Below are positions 1-5,846 of a stretch of DNA of 11,535 nucleotides, one piece after another. The notes below the pieces were generated by a model, which had not been told where the DNA came from, did no database searches, and was given only the letters and a program-made list of their open reading frames with translations. Every line of letters starts with the position of its first letter. Position 1 is the stretch's first letter. Source of the stretch: Rhodothermales bacterium. Its GTDB lineage: Bacteria; Bacteroidota; Rhodothermia; Rhodothermales; UBA10348. Position numbers and translations under genes: made by a program. Location: positions 1 to 11,535 of the forward strand of contig JABDJZ010000190.1 of NCBI GenBank assembly GCA_013003255.1, in the 5' to 3' direction.

Positions 1-680
1 ATGGTCCCACAGTCCAGCCAATCGGTCACGCCCGCAGTGGTGAAAAACGCACCCTGCTTGAGCATGCGGTCGAACGCATCCGTCAGGAAGTATTCGCCAC
101 CCGGTCCGGCCAGCCCGTTATCAAAGAGGTACTCGATGCCGGCTCCCAACTGTGCGAGATCCTTCACGTAGTAGATGCCGATCAGCGCCTCGTGGGAAAT
201 CAGCTCCTTGGGCTTTTCGACGAACTCCACAATGCGTTCGCCTTCCCGAACGGCAACACCGAAACGACTCGGGTCCTCGACGTGCTTGACCCAGGCCACA
301 CAGTCTGCGTCGCCAAATCCCGGGAGCGGGTCCATGTAGAACAGGGTATCCGCGTATACCACCACGCCTTCGCCATCCAGGTGCTCGCTGGCGGCACGCA
401 CGGCGTGGGCCGTCCCCTGGGGGGATTCCTGAACGGCGAAGTGGGCCTTCATGCCGTGGCGTTCGCAGATGTCTGCCAGCTGCCCCTTGATATCATCCCC
501 GAAATCAGGTGCCAGAATGAAAACGCCCTCGGTCATTGGGCGGGGCATCTTCTGGTTGAACTCGTCCACAATGCGCTCCACCATGCTCTTTCCGCGCACG
601 TTGAGGAGCGGCTTGGGCGTAACGTGGGAATGTGGACGAACGCGGGTACCGCGGCCCGCCATGGGAATGATGAGTTTCAT
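1..680 (-). CDS. Sugar nucleotidyltransferase (NTP_transferase family), C-terminus missing
   Basis: This gene reads leftwards and is cut by the window edge; 226 residues are visible without a stop. The family transfers a nucleotidyl group from an NTP to a sugar 1-phosphate, making an activated sugar in the cytoplasm (RmlA, UDP-GlcNAc or mannose-1-phosphate type enzymes). The N-terminus carries the nucleotide-binding signature, residues 5-25, reading IPMAGRGTRVRP then TPKPLL. A QGTAHAV segment (88-94), a YAD metal-binding position (109-111) and the VEFVEKP motif (150-156) follow in the expected order. The ATG at 680 is chosen because the signature begins within a few residues of it; no Shine-Dalgarno sequence precedes it. 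The gene diverges from the LOG-family gene. The visible part does not fix the sugar or nucleotide. A role in supplying surface polysaccharide sugars, like the cassette at 2772-5844, is inference from proximity only. Confidence 0.88.
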   Translation of the reverse strand, partial: MKLIIPMAGRGTRVRPHSHVTPKPLLNVRGKSMVERIVDEFNQKMPRPMTEGVFILAPDFGDDIKGQLADICERHGMKAHFAVQESPQGTAHAVRAASEHLDGEGVVVYADTLFYMDPLPGFGDADCVAWVKHVEDPSRFGVAVREGERIVEFVEKPKELISHEALIGIYYVKDLAQLGAGIEYLFDNGLAGPGGEYFLTDAFDRMLKQGAFFTTAGVTDWLDCGT

Positions 681-751
681 TGCATGCAGGATGGTTCGAG
701 ACGATGGCAGACGGCGCAGCTGTTTGAGCAACTGCACCGCCAGAAAATAGA

Positions 752-780
752 TTGACCGCCCGGCTACCGTGGGAACTTTG
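752..780 (+). promoter_or_regulatory. Candidate promoter in the divergent intergenic region, for the LOG-family gene
   Basis: The 165-base gap between the divergent nucleotidyltransferase and LOG genes holds TTGACC (752-757), 17 bases, then ACTTTG (775-780). The first box is 5/6 to the sigma-70 -35 consensus. The second box is poor as TATAAT, but its TTTG end resembles the Bacteroidota -7 element. It would give a leader of about 60 bases. No convincing promoter was seen for the leftward gene. This is pattern matching only. Confidence 0.22.
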
Positions 781-845
781 GATCAAACCTCCGGTGGTCC
801 GTTTCTTTTTGGTCCCCGCCCTGCCCGTTTTACGCCCAGCCTCGT

Positions 846-1565
846 ATGGATCCCCGCAAGCGCAACCAATTCCTTCGGTCGATGAGCCCGACCGAGATCG
901 ACACCTGGCACGAGACGCGGATTAAGGACCTGTGGCGCGTATTCCGCATCATGGGCGAATTCGTCGATGGCTTCGAGAAACTCTCGGAGATCGGACCCTG
1001 CGTGTCCATCTTCGGATCAGCCCGGACCAAGCCTGACCACCCCGAATACCAGATGGGCGTGGACGTGGCCGCCGAACTCGTGCGGCGGGGCTTCGGGGTC
1101 ATCACCGGTGGTGGACCCGGCATCATGGAGGCCGGAAACAAGGGTGCGCGCGAGGCGGGCGGAGTGTCCGTGGGACTCAACATCGAAATCCCTCACGAGC
1201 AGCACAACAACCCGTTCATTGATCCGGACAAGAGCATCAACTTTGATTTCTTCTTTGTCCGGAAGGTCATGTTCGTCAAATACGCCATGGGCTTCATCGT
1301 CATGCCCGGCGGCTTCGGGACCCTGGACGAACTGTTCGAGGCCCTGACGCTAATCCAGACTTCCAAGTCTGCCCGATTCCCCGTCGTGCTTGTGGGCAGT
1401 GCCTACTGGGGCGGCCTCGTAGACTGGCTCCACAACACGATGCTGGCCGAGGGGAAGATCTCCGAAGGTGACCCGGATCTGTTCCATGTGACGGACAGTG
1501 CGTCCGAAGCAGTGGACATTGTGGAGCGGTTTTACCGCGAACATTCGATGGTTCCGAATTTCTGA
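846..1565 (+). CDS. LOG-family (TIGR00730-like) nucleotide 5'-monophosphate phosphoribohydrolase
   Basis: A 239-residue cytoplasmic Rossmann-fold protein. Characterised family members release the base from nucleoside 5'-monophosphates, including cytokinin ribotides in LOG enzymes, and related bacterial proteins hydrolyse purine or pyrimidine nucleotides. The family signature is complete: SIFGSAR at 54-60, GGGPGIMEA at 88-96, an RK pair at 139-140, and the hallmark PGGFGTLDE at 154-162, whose Glu/Thr residues line the active site. The N-terminal extension of about 45 residues before the first strand is typical of the longer bacterial subgroup. The ATG at 846 gives the full domain plus this extension. 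It diverges from the nucleotidyltransferase and is followed 230 bases later by an unrelated TPR gene. Family assignment is firm; the natural substrate cannot be read from the sequence, and older annotations as lysine decarboxylase should be ignored. Confidence 0.93.
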   Translation: MDPRKRNQFLRSMSPTEIDTWHETRIKDLWRVFRIMGEFVDGFEKLSEIGPCVSIFGSARTKPDHPEYQMGVDVAAELVRRGFGVITGGGPGIMEAGNKGAREAGGVSVGLNIEIPHEQHNNPFIDPDKSINFDFFFVRKVMFVKYAMGFIVMPGGFGTLDELFEALTLIQTSKSARFPVVLVGSAYWGGLVDWLHNTMLAEGKISEGDPDLFHVTDSASEAVDIVERFYREHSMVPNF

Positions 1566-1580
1566 CCCCGGTATTCGGAA
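1552..1580 (+). other. Inverted repeat spanning the LOG-gene stop codon
   Basis: TTCCGAAT (1552-1559) and ATTCGGAA (1573-1580) form a perfect 8-bp stem with a 13-base loop containing the TGA stop. No T-tract follows, so it is a weak terminator candidate. A second short hairpin, CGTCT-TCG-AGACG at 1665-1677 followed by ATTTTG, lies 85 bases further on. Either may end the LOG transcript; neither is convincing alone. Confidence 0.3.
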
Positions 1581-1753
1581 ACTGGCGCGCTTCTTGGGTG
1601 TCCATTTGGCAGAACCGGCCACCCCGCCGTTTCTGGAACCCATCCTTAAAAGGTCGCGTTACCACGTCTTCGAGACGATTTTGTGTCTCTAAAGGCCGTT
1701 GGTTCCTGGATTTGGACGCGGCTCCGCACCGTCTCGTACGGGCACCCCCTGGT

Positions 1754-1782
1754 TTGACCAGCCACCCAGACTGTACCACAAT
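1754..1782 (+). promoter_or_regulatory. Candidate promoter just upstream of the TPR gene
   Basis: TTGACC (1754-1759, 5/6 to consensus), a 17-base spacer and CACAAT (1777-1782, 4/6) form a sigma-70-like pair. Transcription would begin near 1789, leaving a leader of only about 7 bases before the ATG at 1796, so the message would be almost leaderless. That would agree with the missing Shine-Dalgarno sequence but could equally be chance. The remainder of the 1566-1795 gap shows only the inverted repeats noted above. Confidence 0.2.
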
Positions 1783-1795
1783 TATCCCGATCAAC

Positions 1796-2638
1796 ATGAC
1801 CGGCTCAAGCACCTTTCGGATGCTCTCCTTGCTGTTCCTCGTCGCCCTGATGGCGGCGCCCGTTTCAGCTCAGGAGTACAAAGAGGCCTACAATGCCGGC
1901 CTTGTGGCCGCTGAGGCCAAGAACTACACCGAGGCCCTCCGCAAATTCACCGAGGCCGCTGAAGGCGCCAAGGCAGAAGGCGACACGGACGTTCAGGGCC
2001 GTGCCAACAAGATCATCGGCCAGATCGAGTACTCTTTCGGCGTGCGCCAGACGCGTGGCGAAAACTATGACGCGGCCCTGGTCCACTTCGAGAACGGCAT
2101 CACGCGCCATCCGACCTACGCCAAGAATTATCTCGGCAAGGCCCTGGCTCTCAAGAAGATGGATCGCATCGACGACGCGATGACCACCTTCCAGGAGACC
2201 ATCGAGGTCGGCAGCGCCAACGCGGATCGCGCCACGGCTCGCAAGGCCGAGAATGCCATTCGTGAGCACTTCGTGTTCATCGCCTCCAGTGCCCTCAGCC
2301 GCACCTCAACAGGCGCAACGGCAGCCGATGCCAATGCGGCCCTTGAGGCCCTGGCCAAAGTGACTGAGTACGTCGAGGCTGATGCCGACGTGATGTACTA
2401 CACCGCTGTGGCACATCAGGCGAAGGGCGAGACCGCCAACGCCATCGAGGCAGCTGACAAGGCGCTCGAACTCCACCGCGGCAGCCGCACGGACAAGGCC
2501 AAGATCTTCTTTGTCAAGGGCGAGGCCCTGATGAATGCCGGCGACGCCTCCGGGGCCCGGACGGCCTTCCAGAGTGCCGCCGTAGGTAGCTACCGCGCCT
2601 CGGCCGAGCACTTCCTGGAGCTTCTGGGAACGAACTAG
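1796..2638 (+). CDS. Secreted TPR-repeat protein
   Basis: A 280-residue protein with a signal peptide: a short polar start, hydrophobic core LSLLFLVALMAA (10-21) and a signal peptidase I site after VSA at residue 25. The mature protein is mostly helical and alanine-rich, with tetratricopeptide-like units near 31-62, 74-112, 112-139, 200-230 and 235-276 (for example KNYTEALRKFTEAAEG and GENYDAALVHFENGI). TPR domains are protein-binding scaffolds; such exported proteins occur in cell-envelope complexes, but no partner is evident here. The reading frame stays open upstream to 1598, but the signal peptide fixes the start at 1796. It seems to be a single transcription unit, ended by the terminator at 2674. 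I do not recognise a specific family, and the function is unknown. No catalytic motif was seen. Confidence 0.85.
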   Translation: MTGSSTFRMLSLLFLVALMAAPVSAQEYKEAYNAGLVAAEAKNYTEALRKFTEAAEGAKAEGDTDVQGRANKIIGQIEYSFGVRQTRGENYDAALVHFENGITRHPTYAKNYLGKALALKKMDRIDDAMTTFQETIEVGSANADRATARKAENAIREHFVFIASSALSRTSTGATAADANAALEALAKVTEYVEADADVMYYTAVAHQAKGETANAIEAADKALELHRGSRTDKAKIFFVKGEALMNAGDASGARTAFQSAAVGSYRASAEHFLELLGTN

Positions 2639-2673
2639 ATCTGTTCCGGAGACACGCGTCTTCGTACTTTAAA

Positions 2674-2710
2674 GGCCCGCGCCCTTCCCAGGGTGCGGGC
2701 CTTTTTTTTT
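2674..2710 (+). terminator. Intrinsic terminator after the TPR gene
   Basis: A 12-bp stem with one G·U pair (2674-2685 with 2690-2701) closes a TCCC tetraloop and is followed at once by nine T residues (2702-2710). It lies 35 bases after the TPR stop codon. On the opposite strand the run after the stem is only TTTAAAG, so it works mainly for rightward transcription. It separates the TPR gene from the sugar cassette. Confidence 0.9.
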
Positions 2711-2771
2711 GCCCGATGTCCGCCGCCATTGCGGCAGACTCCTGACCCAGTGTTCGCACAGCGCCACACCC

Positions 2772-3575
2772 ATGAATCACGTACACGAATCCGCCCGAAT
2801 AGGCTCTGAAACCACGATCGGCATGGGCTCGATCATCGAGGCGGGCGTCACCATCGGCGACCGCTGTGCGATTGGGCACCACACCGTCATTATGTCCGGC
2901 GCCCACATCGGCGACGGATGCGAGATTGGCAGCCACGTGGTGATTCATGCCGGATCGCGCATCGGGTCGGCCGTCCGAATTGATGAGCACACATCCGTCG
3001 GCAAGCAGCCCATGCGTGCGCCGAACAGCGCTGTGACCCGGGAGCGTGAACTCCCTCCGGCCGTGATCGGAGACCGATGCCTGATCGGCGCCAACGCCGT
3101 GATCTACACCGGATGCACGCTTGGCGAGAAGGTCCTCGTGGCCGACCTCGCATCGGTGCGTGAGGACGTCTCGGTGGGCGCTTTCACCATCGTAGGCCGC
3201 GGCGTTGCGATCGAGAATCACTGTACCGTCGGCGCGTACTGCAAGCTTGAGACCAACGTCTACATCACCGCCTACTCCACCCTCGAGGACCGCGTCTTCG
3301 TGGCGCCGGGTACGCTGACCTCGAATGACAACTTCATGGGGCGCACCGAGGAACGCTTCAAGCATTTCAAGGGCGTAACCATTCGGCGGGGCGGCCGGCT
3401 CGGAGTCGGAGCCGTCATTCTTCCCGGCAGGACCATCGAGAAGGATGGCGTCGTGGCCGCCGGAGCCCTGCTCACGCATGATGTAGAGGCCGGACAGATT
3501 GAGGCCGGTCATCCTGCCCGCCCGTTTCGTGACGTCCCTGAGGACCAGTTGCTGGACAACCAGGGCTGGGACTAG
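2772..3575 (+). CDS. Left-handed beta-helix sugar N-acyltransferase (WbpD/LpxA-like)
   Basis: A 267-residue hexapeptide-repeat protein, probably a cytoplasmic trimer that transfers an acyl group from acyl-CoA or acyl-ACP to an amino sugar. Hexapeptide turns of the [I/V]G type run through 9-65 and 98-230 (ARIGSETTIGMGSII, VIGDRCLIGANAVIYTG and others). They are interrupted at 75-97 by a loop, SVGKQPMRAPNSAVT, placed much like the LpxA loop after its first coils. The C-terminal part (178-250: PGTLTSNDN, then VILPGRTIEKDGVVAAGALLT and GHPAR) is like the WbpD/WlbB acetyltransferases. At 267 residues it is longer than WbpD (about 190) and close to LpxA. The ATG at 2772 is preferred over an in-frame TTG at 2709, which lies in the T-tract of the preceding terminator. 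It is the first gene of a three-gene cassette, with the aminotransferase that would make its amine substrate following 104 bases later. Acetylation is more likely than fatty acylation, but this is unproven. Confidence 0.85.
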   Translation: MNHVHESARIGSETTIGMGSIIEAGVTIGDRCAIGHHTVIMSGAHIGDGCEIGSHVVIHAGSRIGSAVRIDEHTSVGKQPMRAPNSAVTRERELPPAVIGDRCLIGANAVIYTGCTLGEKVLVADLASVREDVSVGAFTIVGRGVAIENHCTVGAYCKLETNVYITAYSTLEDRVFVAPGTLTSNDNFMGRTEERFKHFKGVTIRRGGRLGVGAVILPGRTIEKDGVVAAGALLTHDVEAGQIEAGHPARPFRDVPEDQLLDNQGWD

Positions 3576-3627
3576 CTCTGTCACTCCGTGACTGAACCCT
3601 CTCCATTTTCCAAGCGTTCTGGGGAAG

Positions 3628-3650
3628 CGGGGCGAGCACCCTGCGCCCCG
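3628..3650 (+). other. Small hairpin between the acyltransferase and aminotransferase genes
   Basis: CGGGGCG (3628-3634) and CGCCCCG (3644-3650) form a perfect 7-bp stem with a 9-base loop, followed by a pyrimidine-rich TCCTTCC. There is no T-tract, so read-through is expected. It may be a processing or partial attenuation site in the cassette mRNA. A smaller GTCAC/GTGAC hairpin sits at 3580-3592, just after the acyltransferase stop. Confidence 0.3.
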
Positions 3651-3679
3651 TCCTTCCATTTCACAACTGACAGACAGGA

Positions 3680-4816
3680 ATGAGCAGCAGCCGCCCGGCC
3701 ATTCAAATGGTCGATCTCCGCACCCAGTATCTCGCCATCAAGGATGAAGTGGATGCTGAAATCGCTGACGTGCTGGACACGTCCGCCTTCATTCGTGGTC
3801 CGATTGTCGGCGAATTCGAGTGCTCGTTGGCGGGCTATCTGGACATCCCGTACATCCACGGCGTCGCCAACGGGACGGATGCCCTTCAGGTGGCCATGAT
3901 GGCGCTGGGAATCGGCCCCGGCGACGAGGTCATTACGTCAGCATTCACATTCATCGCCACAGCCGAGGCCGCTGCCCTGCTCGGTGCCGTGCCGGTGTTC
4001 GCCGACATCGATCCCAGGACCTTCAACCTGGACCCGAGCCGCATCGAGGAGCTGATCACCGATCGGACCAAGGCCATCGTCCCGGTCCACATTTTCGGAC
4101 AGCCGGCGGACATGGACCCCATCCTGGCTATCGCCGAGAAGCACGGACTCGCCGTGATTGAGGACAATGCCCAGGGCGTCGGATCCACCTACAAGGGTCG
4201 CAAAACCGGAGCCCTCGGCACCTGCGGCACACTCAGTTTTTTCCCTTCGAAGAACCTGGGCTGCTACGGCGATGGCGGCGCGGTGATGACGGGCAGCGAG
4301 GAACTCTACCAGCGCATGAAACTGGTGGCCAATCACGGGTCTGCGCGCAAATACCACAACGAGGTGGTAGGCATCAATTCGCGACTTGATGCCATGCAGG
4401 CCGCTGTCCTGAAGGTCAAGCTCAAGCACCTGGATGCCTACATTTCTGCAAGGGTTGCAGCCGCAGATGGCTACGATGCTCTCTTTGCCGACAACCCGGC
4501 CATCGTTACCCCCTACCGGGATGCAGATTGCACCCACGTCTTTCACCAGTACACCCTGCGCGTGCCGGCAGACCGGCGGGACGGGCTCTCCGACCATCTG
4601 AAAGCCGCCGGCATACCGCACGCCGTCTACTACCCGGTCCCTCTCCACCGTCTGCCAGTCTTCACCGACGGTGGAGCCCGCTGGGGCTCCCTGGACGAGA
4701 CAGACCGGGCTGCCGCGGAGGTCATCTCTCTGCCGATGCACACCGAGTTGACCGAGGACCAACTGGACTACGTCGCCGGAGCCGTCAATGAGTTCCTGGC
4801 CGAGGTAGCGGTTTGA
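3680..4816 (+). CDS. WbpE-like DegT/DnrJ/EryC1/StrS sugar aminotransferase
   Basis: A 378-residue PLP-dependent, fold-type I enzyme of usual family length. It transfers an amino group, normally from glutamate, to a keto-sugar nucleotide; WbpE acts at C3 of a UDP-3-keto-GlcNAc-uronate. The visible order matches WbpE closely: MVDLRTQYLAIKDEVD at 10-25, NGTDALQ at 64-70 (phosphate-binding region), GDEVITSAFTFIATAEA at 81-97, EDNAQ at 161-165 (Asp162 to the pyridine nitrogen), FFPSKNLGCYGDGG at 187-200 with Lys191 as the Schiff-base lysine, NSRLDAMQAA at 233-242, and AVYYPVPLH at 315-323. The family usually has EDAAQ where this has EDNAQ, a mild change. AGGA abuts the ATG, too close to be a normal ribosome site. 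The stop overlaps the start of the oxidoreductase, so the two are probably translationally coupled. Exact regiochemistry (C3 versus C4) rests on resemblance to WbpE and on the neighbours. Confidence 0.93.
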   Translation: MSSSRPAIQMVDLRTQYLAIKDEVDAEIADVLDTSAFIRGPIVGEFECSLAGYLDIPYIHGVANGTDALQVAMMALGIGPGDEVITSAFTFIATAEAAALLGAVPVFADIDPRTFNLDPSRIEELITDRTKAIVPVHIFGQPADMDPILAIAEKHGLAVIEDNAQGVGSTYKGRKTGALGTCGTLSFFPSKNLGCYGDGGAVMTGSEELYQRMKLVANHGSARKYHNEVVGINSRLDAMQAAVLKVKLKHLDAYISARVAAADGYDALFADNPAIVTPYRDADCTHVFHQYTLRVPADRRDGLSDHLKAAGIPHAVYYPVPLHRLPVFTDGGARWGSLDETDRAAAEVISLPMHTELTEDQLDYVAGAVNEFLAEVAV

Positions 4817-5844
4817 CGGAGACCATTCGCCTGGCCCAGGTCGGCATTGGCTACTGGGGCAAGAACCTGCTTCGCAATTTCGCCGCCATCGACGGCGTCG
4901 AGATTGCGATGGCGTGTGACCAGCGCGAGAGCATTCTGGCCGGGGTGGCCAACCAGTTCCCGGGCGTCCAGACCACGTCCATCTACGAAGACCTCCTTGG
5001 CAGCCCGGACGTCGATGCCATCGTCATTGCGACGGAGACGCCGCAGCACGCTCCTCTGGCTGAACAGGCGCTACGCGCGGGCAAGCACGTCTTCGTGGAA
5101 AAGCCCATGGCACAGACCTCGGATGATGCGCGCACGCTGGTGCAATTGGCGGCCGACAGGGATCTGCGGCTGATGGTCGGCCACCTGCTGTTGTATCACC
5201 CCGCCTTCCGGTTCGTCGAGGACCTCGTGCGCGGCGGGGGTCTTGGCGACGTCTACTACCTCTATTCCCAGCGCGTCAACCTGGGAATCGTCAGGAAACA
5301 GGAGAACGCCTTTGAGAGCCTGGCGCCGCATGACATATCTCTGGCCCTTCAGTTCATCGACGCCGCGCCGGTAGGGGTTTCAGCCAACGGTGCGGCCTAC
5401 CTGCAGCCCGGTGTCCAGGATGTGGTCTTCGCCACCATCCATTTCGAAGGGGGCAAGATGGCCAATCTCCACACGTCGTGGCTGGACCCGCACAAGATCC
5501 GCAAGGTCACCGTCGTGGGGAGCCGTAAGATGGCCGTGATCGATGACGTGGCCGCCTCCGAAAAAGTCCGTCTCTACGATAAGGGCGTCGATGTCTCCAG
5601 AGCGGGCTACGCCGATTATGTCGAGGCGATGACCCTGCGAAGCGGCGACATCAACATCCCCAAGATCACCATGACGGAGCCGCTCAGAATGGAGTGCGAG
5701 CACTTCGTTGATTGCGTGCGACGGGGTGCCACACCTCGATCGGACGGACAAAACGGCCTTGCCGTGGTCGAGATCATGGAGGCAGCCAACAAGTCGCTGG
5801 CGACGGGCGGCATCCTGGTCCCGATCCGCTCCGGGACGGACTGA
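4813..5844 (+). CDS. Gfo/Idh/MocA-family NAD(P)-dependent sugar-nucleotide oxidoreductase (WbpB/GnnA-like)
   Basis: A 343-residue dehydrogenase. The N-terminal Rossmann domain (about 1-120) has the dinucleotide motif GIGYWG at 11-16 and the family EKP motif at 96-98 (FVEKPMA), whose lysine is catalytic. The C-terminal alpha/beta domain contains APHDISLALQF (171-181), with His173 in the position of the family's active-site histidine. In this context it would oxidise C3 of a UDP-GlcNAc or UDP-GlcNAc-uronate to a 3-keto sugar for the aminotransferase before it. The start is TTG at 4813, in a TTGA overlap with the preceding stop. The next in-frame ATG is at codon 33, after the NAD motif, so it cannot be the real start. 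It is the last gene of the cassette and ends 2 bases from the stop codon of the convergent ATPase gene. Family is firm; substrate is inferred. Confidence 0.92.
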   Translation: MTETIRLAQVGIGYWGKNLLRNFAAIDGVEIAMACDQRESILAGVANQFPGVQTTSIYEDLLGSPDVDAIVIATETPQHAPLAEQALRAGKHVFVEKPMAQTSDDARTLVQLAADRDLRLMVGHLLLYHPAFRFVEDLVRGGGLGDVYYLYSQRVNLGIVRKQENAFESLAPHDISLALQFIDAAPVGVSANGAAYLQPGVQDVVFATIHFEGGKMANLHTSWLDPHKIRKVTVVGSRKMAVIDDVAASEKVRLYDKGVDVSRAGYADYVEAMTLRSGDINIPKITMTEPLRMECEHFVDCVRRGATPRSDGQNGLAVVEIMEAANKSLATGGILVPIRSGTD

Positions 5845-5846
5845 GG

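Noticed and set aside
192..755. Plus-strand open frame of 187 codons at the left end
   Set aside because: It is antisense to the nucleotidyltransferase, whose signature motifs are clear on the minus strand.
1598..1795. 66-codon upstream extension of the TPR gene
   Set aside because: It would place a signal peptide in the middle of the protein, and its Arg/Pro/Trp-rich text is unlike the mature protein; the ATG at 1796 is the sensible start.
2718..2739. Small hairpin (GCCGC/GCGGC) in the acyltransferase leader as a riboswitch or attenuator
   Set aside because: It is only a 5-bp stem plus three further pairs beyond a mismatch, with no known riboswitch features and no alternative pairing seen.
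2709..2771. Upstream TTG start for the acyltransferase
   Set aside because: The TTG is part of the T-tract of the terminator at 2674-2710, so transcripts starting downstream would not include it.
2514..3659. Minus-strand open frame of 381 codons across the TPR end and the acyltransferase
   Set aside because: It runs through the strong terminator and opposite the hexapeptide repeats; its glycine/aspartate-rich text is what reversed hexapeptide codons give.
3938..4762. Minus-strand open frame of 274 codons opposite the aminotransferase
   Set aside because: The sense strand encodes a near end-to-end WbpE-like enzyme with all catalytic motifs; the antisense frame has none.
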